DNA of 64,000 nt from Rufibacter sp. DG15C (GTDB lineage: Bacteria > Bacteroidota > Bacteroidia > Cytophagales > Hymenobacteraceae). The notes beneath the pieces are model-generated. The model ran no database searches and was not told where the DNA came from. It saw nothing but the letters and a program-made list of their open reading frames with translations. This document shows positions 33,048 through 40,961 of the stretch, piece by piece (position 1 is the first letter of the stretch; each line of letters begins with the position of its first letter). The DNA lies in contig NZ_CP010776.1 of the NCBI RefSeq assembly GCF_001577755.1, forward strand, positions 310,001 through 374,000, written 5' to 3'. A program made the position numbers and the translations under genes.

Positions 33048-34262
33048 CTAGATGTGAATGATCGGGTCTGCTTTTCCGTCTGGGTCACCTTGAACGTAGC
33101 CGCTAATGGTAGGTCTGCCTGCTTTCAACAACATGACCCCAGCTGCGTGCGGCGTAGCCATGGATGTGCCACTGATGGTGTTATAGGCGCCGCCTTTCCA
33201 GGTAGATTTAATGCTTACGCCAGGCGCGCACCAGTCTACATGAGAACCATAGTTAGAAAACGACGCCCACAGGTCTGAGCTGTTCATGGCCGAGATAGTG
33301 TAGATGTTGGCACCTTCGGCGCGGGCGGGTGAGTGGTTGTTGGCGTCATCAGACTCATTGCCGGCAGCCAGGCAGAAGATAACCCCGCCCTTGGCGGCAT
33401 TCACCACGGCATTGTCTAGGGTGGTAGAAACTCCTCCGCCCAGGCTCATGTTGGCCACTTCACCGGTTTTACCCACAGAGGCCACATAGTCAATACCGGC
33501 AATCACGCCAGACGTAGACCCGCTGCCTCTGGAATTCAACACCTTCACAGCCACCACGGTAGCGTTGTAGGCCACACCAATCACGCCAATGGTATTGTTT
33601 TTTGCGGCAATGGTACCTGCCACGTGTGAACCGTGCCCGTTGCCATCATCTGCGCTGCTTGCGTCTGTGCCAGAAGTAATAAAGGTGCGGCTACGAGTCA
33701 CGTCTACATTCAAGTCTGGGTGGTCCAGGTCAATACCCGTGTCAATTACCCACGCTACTTTGCCAGTACCATCCCCAAAGCCTACTCTGGTAATGCCGTA
33801 TGGCGTGGTTTGAGCGGGCTGGGCTGTACCGCCACCGCCCGGTTTGCCCAGACTAATGATTTTATCTTGCTCAATATAGGCTACCCGTGGGTCACGGCGC
33901 AGTTTCTCAACATCGGCTTCTGTGAGGTCAGCAGAGAAGCCTTCCAAAACTTTGCCATAGGCGTGGCCCAGAGCATTTTCAGAAATTCCGCGTTCCCGCA
34001 AGATTTGCTTGCCCTGGCTGCGCATCTGGTTCTGGCGTTGGCCGTAGGTGGCCTGCGCAGGAAGGCTGCGGGTATTGTCTTTCTTTAACACCACAATGTA
34101 TTTGCCGGCAATAGGCGCTCCTTGGACAGAGGCTTCAGCGGTTATGTCTGTGGCGGGGGACACTACCTCTTCAGTGCTTTCGCAGCTTTGAAATGTGAAG
34201 GCAAGCACTGCGGCACCAAGCAGATACTTGGCAGGTGACACGGTTGTGAAGTTCTTTTTCAT
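33048..34262 (-). CDS. S8 family subtilisin-like protease, lipoprotein with inhibitor I9 propeptide
   Basis: 404 residues. The signal peptide ends in a lipobox (TFQSC, Cys27), so the pro-enzyme is probably membrane-anchored. Residues ~52-138 are an I9-type propeptide (IAGKYIVVLKKD; VEKLRRDPRVAYIEQDK). The catalytic triad is Asp174 (VIDTGIDLDHPD), His210 (GNGHGSHVAGT) and Ser367 (SGTSMATPHAAG), with the oxyanion Asn in AAGNESD. The C-terminus is short, without a sorting domain. After self-cleavage the mature enzyme would be released or remain at the surface. Substrate unknown. Confidence 0.94.
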   Translation of the reverse strand: MKKNFTTVSPAKYLLGAAVLAFTFQSCESTEEVVSPATDITAEASVQGAPIAGKYIVVLKKDNTRSLPAQATYGQRQNQMRSQGKQILRERGISENALGHAYGKVLEGFSADLTEADVEKLRRDPRVAYIEQDKIISLGKPGGGGTAQPAQTTPYGITRVGFGDGTGKVAWVIDTGIDLDHPDLNVDVTRSRTFITSGTDASSADDGNGHGSHVAGTIAAKNNTIGVIGVAYNATVVAVKVLNSRGSGSTSGVIAGIDYVASVGKTGEVANMSLGGGVSTTLDNAVVNAAKGGVIFCLAAGNESDDANNHSPARAEGANIYTISAMNSSDLWASFSNYGSHVDWCAPGVSIKSTWKGGAYNTISGTSMATPHAAGVMLLKAGRPTISGYVQGDPDGKADPIIHI

Positions 34263-34527
34263 ACTGAGAAGTGTTTGTTTGAAAGATGGTTGTTGAAAAG
34301 TCTTCGCACTTGGTTAAATGCATTACCAATCTAGGGAAAACATAATTCAAATGATACTCCAAAAGCATGTATCTTTAAATTATTTACCTCGTATACAAGC
34401 AGTTATGAACTTACACCTCCTATTTTCAAGCCTTCCATAGTCGCTTTATTCCCTCCCTATAGGCTTGTCTAAGACCGCCGCAATCGCTAGTTTTGGTCAT
34501 CACCCTTGACCGGATTCATTCAACCCT

Positions 34528-35283
34528 ATGCGTCTTCCTCTTTCTAGGTTATACATCCTATTGCCGGTAACTATTGCCTACCTCTTTGCTTTTTCTGCCT
34601 GCCAGCAAAAAGCTCCAGAGAAGCCAGCGCCAGTCAAAGCTGAGCCCTTCACCCCTACCCTGCTCACCCAAGAAACCGTGGTGGACTCCTTAACCGCGTA
34701 TGGCCAGGCACATCCCCATGACACGCTGGTGCTCATTAGCACCTCTAAAGGCGACATTAAAGTACGCTTGTTCAAAGACACGCCCCTGCACCGCGCCAAC
34801 TTTGTGCGGTTGGCCAATTATGGCTTCTTTGACAAGACGGTCTTCTTTAGGGTAGAGAAAGACTTTATGATACAGGGTGGCAGGACAGACGAACCCAACA
34901 TGAAGATTGGCATGTACAACATTCCCCAGGAGATACGCCCGCACTATTACCATAAGCGCGGCATGGTGGGCATGGCCCGTTACGGCGACAAGGAGAACCC
35001 AGAACGCATGTCCTCTCCCCGTGACTTCTACATTGTCCAGGGGCACCCACTTTCTCCAGAAGAGCTGGCCGCCAACATCCAGGAGTTTAAACTGAACCTC
35101 ACGCCCGCCCAAAAGAAAATCTACCAAACCCAAGGCGGAGCTCCCAACCTAGACCAGCAGTACACCATCATTGGCGAAGTTCTGGAAGGGATGTCCGTGA
35201 TAGACAGCATTGCCGCCGTGCCGGTAGACCCACAGAAATGGCCATTGAAGGACGTCACCATGAAGGTGCGGGTGATTAAATAG
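34528..35283 (+). CDS. Cyclophilin-type peptidyl-prolyl isomerase lipoprotein
   Basis: 251 residues. Lipoprotein signal with Cys after AFSA, then a Pro-Ala linker and a cyclophilin domain (STSKGDIKVRLFKDTPLHRANFVRLANYGFFDKTVFFRVEKDFMIQGG). The VGMARYGD and FYIVQG strands and the late YTIIGEVLEGMSVID match. An insertion around residues 170-205 (SPEELAANIQEFKLNLTPAQ) is longer than in cytosolic cyclophilins. It helps fold envelope proteins. Confidence 0.93.
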   Translation: MRLPLSRLYILLPVTIAYLFAFSACQQKAPEKPAPVKAEPFTPTLLTQETVVDSLTAYGQAHPHDTLVLISTSKGDIKVRLFKDTPLHRANFVRLANYGFFDKTVFFRVEKDFMIQGGRTDEPNMKIGMYNIPQEIRPHYYHKRGMVGMARYGDKENPERMSSPRDFYIVQGHPLSPEELAANIQEFKLNLTPAQKKIYQTQGGAPNLDQQYTIIGEVLEGMSVIDSIAAVPVDPQKWPLKDVTMKVRVIK

Positions 35284-35367
35284 AAAAGTAACGTTTGCCT
35301 CCTTGTCTTGTCCTAAGGAATCTAGCCCCTCGCCAGCCCTAAAATCATTGTTTTTAGAACCCTACGC

Positions 35368-35766
35368 ATGAAGCACATCCACCTCCTTTCAACCGATTTT
35401 CTAAACCTAGAATACAATGCTGTGGATGATATTCTCATCAGTACCTGGAAAGGCAACTTGTCTAATGCGGAGATAAAGCAGGGCTATGAGAGCATCAGCC
35501 TGCATTTAAAAAAGAACTTCTGCCACAAGCTTTTAGACAACCACAAAGACGTGCGCGGCCTTTGGGCAGAACTGGCCGATTGGGTAGCCTTGGACTGGTA
35601 TCCCCGGGCCAAAGCTGCAGGTTTGGAATACCATGCTTGCATCTACTCCACCAACACGTTTAGCCACCTATCCACTGAGAAAGCCATTGAGATGATGCAA
35701 CAAACGGGCATTGCCCAAGGTTTTGAAGACGCTACCGCCGCAGAAAATTGGTTGAAGTCTTTTTAA
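35368..35766 (+). CDS. STAS/SpoIIAA-like protein C
   Basis: 132 residues, soluble. It aligns through its length with the protein at 27045-27521: STWKGNLS for KWTGHM, KLLDNHKDVRGLW for KLLNDKSHVTGDW, WVALDWYPRAKAAGL for WLEYEWLPEAVQLGL, and AAENWL for AEKWL. The third relative is at 29431-29856. The position 8 kb away on the opposite strand argues for an old duplication. Function unknown. It converges on the M13 gene across a terminator and palindrome copy 14. Confidence 0.75.
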   Translation: MKHIHLLSTDFLNLEYNAVDDILISTWKGNLSNAEIKQGYESISLHLKKNFCHKLLDNHKDVRGLWAELADWVALDWYPRAKAAGLEYHACIYSTNTFSHLSTEKAIEMMQQTGIAQGFEDATAAENWLKSF

Positions 35767-35799
35767 GAAAGTAGCTGAACTGCAAACAATAGACATCAT

Positions 35800-35833
35800 A
35801 AAAAACGCCTCTCATTGCTGGGAGGCGTTTTTT
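35800..35833. terminator. Bidirectional intrinsic terminator
   Basis: 12-bp stem AAAAAACGCCTC with its complement and a 10-base loop. Its right end CGTTTTTT is shared with palindrome copy 14. Confidence 0.88.
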
Positions 35834-35862
35834 GCTTGTTTTCTGGAAATCAGGCCAAAACG
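35826..35862. repeat. GGCC palindrome, copy 14
   Basis: Left arm altered (CGTTTTTTGCTTGTTTTC), right arm near-intact. It overlaps the neighbouring terminator by eight bases and ends two bases from the stop codon of the M13 gene. Confidence 0.8.
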
Positions 35863-35864
35863 GC

Positions 35865-37970
35865 TTACCAGATGTGCACGCGTTCTGCTTCGGGGCGGTA
35901 CATTTTGTTGCCCGGCCCGCAGTTAAAGGCTTTGTAGAACTGTGGCATGTTGGACAGAGGGCCGTTGATTCTGAAAGAAGCCGGTGAGTGCGGGTCTGTC
36001 TGTACTTGCTGGCGCAGGAAGCTCTCCGTGGCGTTGGTTCTCCAGATTTGGGCCCAGGCCAGGAAGAAGCGCTGCTCTTGCGTGAAACCGTCAATCTTGC
36101 CCACGTTTTTGCTGGCGATGGCTTTCTGCAAGGCGGTGAAGGCAATGTTCAGGCCACCAATATCGGCTATGTTTTCGCCCATGGTCAGTTTGCCGTTCAC
36201 AAAGACGCTGTCCAGTGGTTGCATGGCGCTGTATTGACGGTCTACCATGTCGGTGCGTTCTTTGAATTTGGTTTTGTCTTCAGCGGTCCACCAGTCACGC
36301 AGGTTGCCTTGTGGGTCATATTGGCTGCCCTGGTCATCAAAACCGTGCGTGAGCTCATGGCCAATCACGGCGCCCATTCCTCCGTAGTTCACGGCGTCAT
36401 CTGCCTTGGGATCAAAGAAGGGTGGTTGCAGAATTCCGGCCGGAAACACGATCTCGTTCATGCTGGGGTTGTAGTAGGCATTCACGGTGGGCGGCGTCAT
36501 GCCCCATTCCATACGGTCTACCGGCTTGCCCAACTTGGCCGTGTTTTCATTAAAGCGCCACTGGTTGGCGTTCATCACGTTGCGCACATAAGAAGTACGG
36601 TCCACGTTCAGGCCTTTGTAGTCTTTCCATTTGTCTGGATACCCAATCTTCACGGCAAAGGCATTGAGCTTGTTCATGGCCTGGGTTTTGGTGGTTTCGC
36701 TCATCCAGTCCAGGTTTTTCACGTGCTCCTGAAAAGCAGCCTGCAGGTTTTTGACCATCTCCAGGGCTTTGGCCTTGGCTTCGGGGCTGAACGTCTTGTC
36801 TACGTAGGCTTGCCCCAGGGCTTCGCCGATGTTCCGGTCCGTGACGCCCAACACCCGTTTCCAGCGGGGTTGCATGGTTTTAGCGCCACTTAAGAACTTA
36901 CTGTAGAAATTGAAGTTCTCCTGCACAAAGGCTTGCGGCAAGTAGGCGGCATAGCTACGAGCCAAGTTCCAACGCAAGTAGTTTTTCCAATCTGCCATAG
37001 GCACTGCCGTGAGCATGGCACTGGCTTCTTTAAAGAAATCTGGCTGCGCTACAATTACTTCCTGGGCACTGCCTACGCCTAGGTTCTTAAGCAACGTAGA
37101 CCAGTTGAAGTTGGGCGCCAGGCTTTGCAGCTGCGCCATCGTCATTTTGTTGTAAGTGGCATGCGGATCACGCTGCTGCACGCGGGTCATGGACGCTTTG
37201 GCCATCCTGGTTTCCATGGCCATGATGGTGGCTGCATTCTTGGCGGCGATGGCTGGGTTGTCGCCCATCATCTGCAGCATGTTGGCTACGTGCTTCTGGT
37301 ACTCGTCCCTAATGTTCTTGGAGCGGGCGTCTGTGTTGAGGTAATAGTCTCGGTCTGGCAAGCCCAAGCCGCCCTGGTACAGGTTGACCACGTTCTGGGT
37401 GCTGTTCTTGTCATCCTGCCCCACACCCATGCTGAACAAACCACCCGTTCCAATGGTCTTAAGGTAGGCAATGGTCTGCATAAGCGTTGCCTTGTCCTTG
37501 ATGCCGTTGATGCGGGTTAGCTCGGTTCTGAGTGGCGAAAGACCGGCTTTCTCAATGGCGGCAGAGTCCATGCCGGCGGCGTAGAAATCACCTACCAGTT
37601 GTAGGCTAGAGCCTTTGGCAGCGTTGGTGCTGGCCACCGCCTCATTGACCACCGCGCGCAAGGCGGCGTTGTTGTGGTCTGCCAATTCATTGAAACTCCC
37701 CCAGCGGCTTTCTGAAGAAGGAATGGGATTGTTCTTGAGCCATCCGCCGTTGGCGTATTGGTTAAAATCCTCGCAGGGAGAGATGGACCGGTCCAGGTTT
37801 TCCATCTTCAGGCCAATACCCGGTACACTGGCCTCTTGCTGCGTAGTGGCGGTGGTTTCTACGGTGTCTGCCGTGGTGGCCGTCTGGGCCACCGTTGCCG
37901 GTTTGCTGCAACCTGCCGCCATGACACCCGCAAGGGCGCTGGCCAGCCATACCATGTCTGTTTTTTTCAT
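35865..37970 (-). CDS. M13 family zinc metallopeptidase (neprilysin-like) lipoprotein
   Basis: 701 residues. Signal peptide with lipobox Cys (MAAGCSKP). The mature N-terminus has the usual SPCEDFNQYANGGWLKNNPI motif. The zinc site is VIGHELTHGFDDQG (HExxH) with the third ligand in GENIADIGGLNIAF; NAYYNPSMNEIVFPAGILQPP and the terminal RVHIW are also standard. Full length, so likely active. It cleaves small extracellular peptides; a nutritional or envelope role is inferred. The gene is separated from the YihY gene upstream by palindrome copy 15 and a weak hairpin. Confidence 0.95.
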   Translation of the reverse strand: MKKTDMVWLASALAGVMAAGCSKPATVAQTATTADTVETTATTQQEASVPGIGLKMENLDRSISPCEDFNQYANGGWLKNNPIPSSESRWGSFNELADHNNAALRAVVNEAVASTNAAKGSSLQLVGDFYAAGMDSAAIEKAGLSPLRTELTRINGIKDKATLMQTIAYLKTIGTGGLFSMGVGQDDKNSTQNVVNLYQGGLGLPDRDYYLNTDARSKNIRDEYQKHVANMLQMMGDNPAIAAKNAATIMAMETRMAKASMTRVQQRDPHATYNKMTMAQLQSLAPNFNWSTLLKNLGVGSAQEVIVAQPDFFKEASAMLTAVPMADWKNYLRWNLARSYAAYLPQAFVQENFNFYSKFLSGAKTMQPRWKRVLGVTDRNIGEALGQAYVDKTFSPEAKAKALEMVKNLQAAFQEHVKNLDWMSETTKTQAMNKLNAFAVKIGYPDKWKDYKGLNVDRTSYVRNVMNANQWRFNENTAKLGKPVDRMEWGMTPPTVNAYYNPSMNEIVFPAGILQPPFFDPKADDAVNYGGMGAVIGHELTHGFDDQGSQYDPQGNLRDWWTAEDKTKFKERTDMVDRQYSAMQPLDSVFVNGKLTMGENIADIGGLNIAFTALQKAIASKNVGKIDGFTQEQRFFLAWAQIWRTNATESFLRQQVQTDPHSPASFRINGPLSNMPQFYKAFNCGPGNKMYRPEAERVHIW

Positions 37971-37995
37971 ATGAATAGGATGTTAAGCATGAAAG

Positions 37996-38014
37996 AAAAA
38001 CGGGCGTCTCCCGT
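37996..38014 (-). terminator. Weak terminator-like hairpin upstream of the M13 gene
   Basis: Minus strand ACGGG, loop AGACG, CCCGT, then five T. The stem is only five pairs. It could stop transcripts passing beyond the YihY gene. Confidence 0.4.
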
Positions 38015-38069
38015 CAATATGATTTCTAACCCCAGTATACGATGCTGGGACAGGGAGGTGTTATGGCTT

Positions 38070-38107
38070 CGTTTTTGGCCTGATTTCCAGAAAACAGCCC
38101 TAAAACG
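38070..38107. repeat. GGCC palindrome, copy 15 (contains a stop codon)
   Basis: Core with one difference per arm (TGATTTC; AAAACAGCCCTAAAAC). The TAG of the YihY gene, at 38100-38102, lies inside it, so the repeat encodes the last residues of the protein. Confidence 0.85.
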
Positions 38108-39038
38108 GCGCATGATCTGTTTCACGCACCTCGTAAAACGTGGCAAAGTGCTTGGGGAAGAACGGTAGTTGCTCTGCCTGGGCATACACCTTGGTAAAAG
38201 CCGCCCCGAAGAACAAGATCATGGCTGAGTAGAAGATGAACAGCAGTAGCACCACCACAGATCCCGAGGTTGAATACAAAGACCCCAAACCGCTTTTCAC
38301 CAAGACCTGCACCAGGATCAGTTTTCCTATCAAGAAAAGCAAAGCCGTGATAGCAGCCCCTACCCACAAGGCGCGTTTGTCTATGTGCGCATAAGGCAGG
38401 AACTTAAAGATGATGGCAAACCACATAGTCTCCACCACCAAACCTACCAGCCGGTTGGCCAGTTGCACAAGGTGCAGCTGAAAATGAGCATCCCAGAGTA
38501 CATAATGGTCATTGATAAACGTAAAGGTGGCATCCATGAACAGCGTACCCAAGAACAGGATACCGCTGGAAAAAATGATCAGCAACGCCCTGAACCGGTT
38601 ACGCACTGCTCCTCTCAAATGGCGCTGGCCCTTGGCGCGCACGCTCCATAGTTGATTGATGGAATTCTGCACCACCCCAAAGAGCGTAGTGGCCACAAAG
38701 GTCAGGAACAGGAAACTGAAGGCCGCTGCCCAACCATTGCCTTGCAGGTTTAAGAAGTTAATCAAGATGAGCTCTACCTGGCTGGCCACGTTTTCGCCCA
38801 CCACATCAGTCATTTTGTGAAACAGCTCCCCGGTAATCAACGCATTCGTGAAGAGCATGCCCAGCACCGAAATAAGCAGAATCAAAATAGGCGGCAGCGC
38901 AAACAACGTGAAGAACGCCGTAGAAGAAGCCAACCGCAACGGGTCATTTTGCCGGAACAACACAAAGGCTTCTTTTAAAAGCTTGAGAAAGGCCTGAATT
39001 CTTTGTAGCAACGTGGGCGATGGTAAACGTGTAATCAT
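38100..39038 (-). CDS. YihY/BrkB family membrane protein, paralogue 1
   Basis: 312 residues with about six membrane helices. LASSTAFFTLFALPPILILLISV is the first helix pair typical of YihY, and the loop NQLWSVRAKGQRHLRGAVRNR and the final helix with FGAAFTKVYAQ match the family. Early claims of RNase BN identity for this family were not borne out; the function is open. The C-terminal residues and stop codon come from palindrome copy 15. A second YihY gene lies at 61193-62122. Confidence 0.9.
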   Translation of the reverse strand: MITRLPSPTLLQRIQAFLKLLKEAFVLFRQNDPLRLASSTAFFTLFALPPILILLISVLGMLFTNALITGELFHKMTDVVGENVASQVELILINFLNLQGNGWAAAFSFLFLTFVATTLFGVVQNSINQLWSVRAKGQRHLRGAVRNRFRALLIIFSSGILFLGTLFMDATFTFINDHYVLWDAHFQLHLVQLANRLVGLVVETMWFAIIFKFLPYAHIDKRALWVGAAITALLFLIGKLILVQVLVKSGLGSLYSTSGSVVVLLLFIFYSAMILFFGAAFTKVYAQAEQLPFFPKHFATFYEVRETDHAPF

Positions 39039-39057
39039 TTGGGGGCAATACGTAAGC

Positions 39058-39101
39058 AGCCGTTTTTAGGCTAATTTCTGGAAAAGAGGTCAAAAACGGC
39101 T
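39058..39101. repeat. GGCC palindrome, copy 16 (overlaps a stop codon)
   Basis: Outer arms AGCCG and CGGCT pair, but the core is much altered (TTTTTAGGCTAATTTC; GAAAAGAGGTCAAAAA). It overlaps the stop codon of the 39100-40146 gene by two bases. Confidence 0.75.
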
Positions 39102-40146
39102 ACCGGTGGCGGGCCATGACTTTTAGTTGCAACCGCACAATGTCGCCCATGGATTTACAATTCAGAAAGGCATCATTTTGATGGTGCTTGGCCAGCTCAG
39201 AGCGGAGTTGCGCTACCTTTTCTGGCGTGGAGATGGTGTCTTGTCGCATGCAGTCAATGAGATCCTTGAGACGGTAGCGGTCAGAGCGGAGGCGTCTAAA
39301 GAGCAGTGTCCGCTCCTCGTTCTGGTACTGTTTGATGGTCTCGGCGGGAAGCCATTCGGTGCAGAGAGCCACAATGGGGTTGTTTTCCTTGAAGAACTGC
39401 GGCAGGTACATGGTCTTGCGGCCTTCGTAGCACTCCTGGTCAAAGTCAATGGGCCGCACGCGGTACTGCTCTTCCTCAAAGTCTGGCGTGATGTCAATAA
39501 CATAATTATAGGAGCGCATATCGCCTAAAAGCACGGAGAAACACCGCTCATTGAACTTCACAAATTCCTTGGCAATGCGCACCTTGTTGAGCGTAGGCCG
39601 GTCCAGGTAATGCTTGATGAACTCGTCTCCTGGAATGCCGGCAATGTGCTCTTCAATCAAAGAATCACCGTGCACCAGGTAGCTGATGCGGTTAGGCGAC
39701 AAGATGTGCTCCAGTTCCAAGCCATACACCCGTGAGGCATCTGCCTTCTTGAAGTAGAAGTAGTCAAAGTTGTCATTGAGCAGGTTCACTACCCGTATCC
39801 TGAACGGGTTGGAGTTCCCGAAGGAACAGTAGTCCACCCGCTCTACAGACAGGTGCTCCATGACGCTTTCATCCCCGTCGGTTTTGAGCTGCACGTAGAT
39901 GCGCGTGAGGCCGTCAAAGATTTCCTGCATCTGACCCTGGTCATAAATCACAGATTCCCAGAGCGTGTCATGACCATGCCGGTCATACAACGGGTACGAC
40001 TCAACGTAGCGCAGCATGTCCTGGTAGGTGACGGGCAAGGGAGCTTCGCGGTCATACTCGCGCAGGTATTTGCGCAAGCGTTCCTGGATGGGGTAGAAAT
40101 GCTTTTTCTTGGAGATGTTGTTGAGGTTGTTGCTATCTACTTCCAT
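39100..40146 (-). CDS. Conserved hypothetical protein with kinase-like motifs
   Basis: 348 residues, soluble, no recognised family. Two adjacent motifs recall the catalytic core of the protein kinase/aminoglycoside phosphotransferase fold: LLGDMRSYNYVID, with D-x4-N spacing as in a catalytic loop, and about 20 residues later RPIDFDQ, placed like a metal-binding DFG. A glycine-rich ATP loop is not evident, so this is only a suggestion. ATG 40146 is used; a TTG start 11 codons upstream would overlap the alkyltransferase-like gene. The two genes are five bases apart and form an operon. Confidence 0.75.
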   Translation of the reverse strand: MEVDSNNLNNISKKKHFYPIQERLRKYLREYDREAPLPVTYQDMLRYVESYPLYDRHGHDTLWESVIYDQGQMQEIFDGLTRIYVQLKTDGDESVMEHLSVERVDYCSFGNSNPFRIRVVNLLNDNFDYFYFKKADASRVYGLELEHILSPNRISYLVHGDSLIEEHIAGIPGDEFIKHYLDRPTLNKVRIAKEFVKFNERCFSVLLGDMRSYNYVIDITPDFEEEQYRVRPIDFDQECYEGRKTMYLPQFFKENNPIVALCTEWLPAETIKQYQNEERTLLFRRLRSDRYRLKDLIDCMRQDTISTPEKVAQLRSELAKHHQNDAFLNCKSMGDIVRLQLKVMARHR

Positions 40147-40151
40147 ATAGG

Positions 40152-40502
40152 TTACAGCAGTTCTTTGGCTGGGTCCCAAAATCGCGTGACAAAGTCCACC
40201 ACCTGGTCGTCTTTCACCTGTACGCCCTCCTTTTCCAGACTTTCCTGCATGCCGTTGGGATTGTCAAAATGTTGCTTGCCGGTGAGCATGCCGTTGCGGT
40301 TGACCACGCGGTAGGCTGGTATGCCGTGCTGGACATGCGAGGCAATCAAGGCCCAGCCCACCATTCTGGCAGATCCCTTTGCACCTAGGTAGGCGGCTAT
40401 GGCCCCGTAAGAGGTGACACGGCCCACCGGAATGAGCTTGACCACTTCATACACATCCTGAAAAAAATTGGCTTTGCGCTGGGCAGCGTCTGTAACTGGC
40501 AT
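40152..40502 (-). CDS. Alkyltransferase-like protein (MGMT family, no active-site Cys)
   Basis: 116 residues. The helix-turn-helix and DNA-binding region of O6-alkylguanine transferases is present (IPVGRVTSYGAIAAYLGAKG; SARMVGWAL), but the PCHRV active-site motif reads PAYRVV, so the methyl-accepting cysteine is replaced by Ala. Such ATL proteins bind and flag alkylated guanine for nucleotide excision repair. Cytosolic. It is first in an operon with the kinase-like unknown. Confidence 0.9.
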   Translation of the reverse strand: MPVTDAAQRKANFFQDVYEVVKLIPVGRVTSYGAIAAYLGAKGSARMVGWALIASHVQHGIPAYRVVNRNGMLTGKQHFDNPNGMQESLEKEGVQVKDDQVVDFVTRFWDPAKELL

Positions 40503-40961
40503 AGTTTGACTGTTTGAGGCCTAAGTACGTAAATTTCAAGACACAGGGGAACAGGAATAATTTATTTGCCCGGTTAAACCTTGTGCCGCAATAGTTGTCT
40601 ATACATTAATCGGGAGCTAGACACAATAAATTGCTTAGCAGCCGTTGAAACGTAGGGTACCATGTGACCTGCGTTTCCATTTAAACGCATATAGCCCCCA
40701 TTTTTGCGCTATGAATAAGATAGTTCTTTCCATTACCCTTTGCCCAGAGAGGCTCTTTTCTACGCCGAGGCAGGACACCCTACCTATTTTCCTCTTTTCT
40801 TTGCACGGCTTTGGTTTTAAAAATCGCCATTCACAAAAGAGGAACCTTTGCCATTTTTCTTAATGTTGCAGTCTATTCCCTGGATTAGAATCATTTAACC
40901 ACACACCTATACAACCTCAAAGCTCCGTCTTTGACCTACCTATCACACTCTTTATTAGTAT
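40503..40961. other. Divergent intergenic region upstream of the RND operon
   Basis: 459 bases with no convincing gene. It contains pyrimidine-rich stretches. I see no exact TAnnTTTG with a good TTG partner and no GGCC palindrome. Operators for the RND efflux operon would be expected here but none could be identified by eye. Confidence 0.5.

Noticed and set aside
35988-36893. 301-residue open frame opposite the M13 protease
   Set aside because: Antisense shadow of a well-supported metallopeptidase gene; composition (Gly, Val, His-rich) is typical of such shadows.
40645-40863. Possible 72-aa protein upstream of the RND adaptor
   Set aside because: Composition is not protein-like, there is no domain or signal, and the frame lies in a probable regulatory gap.
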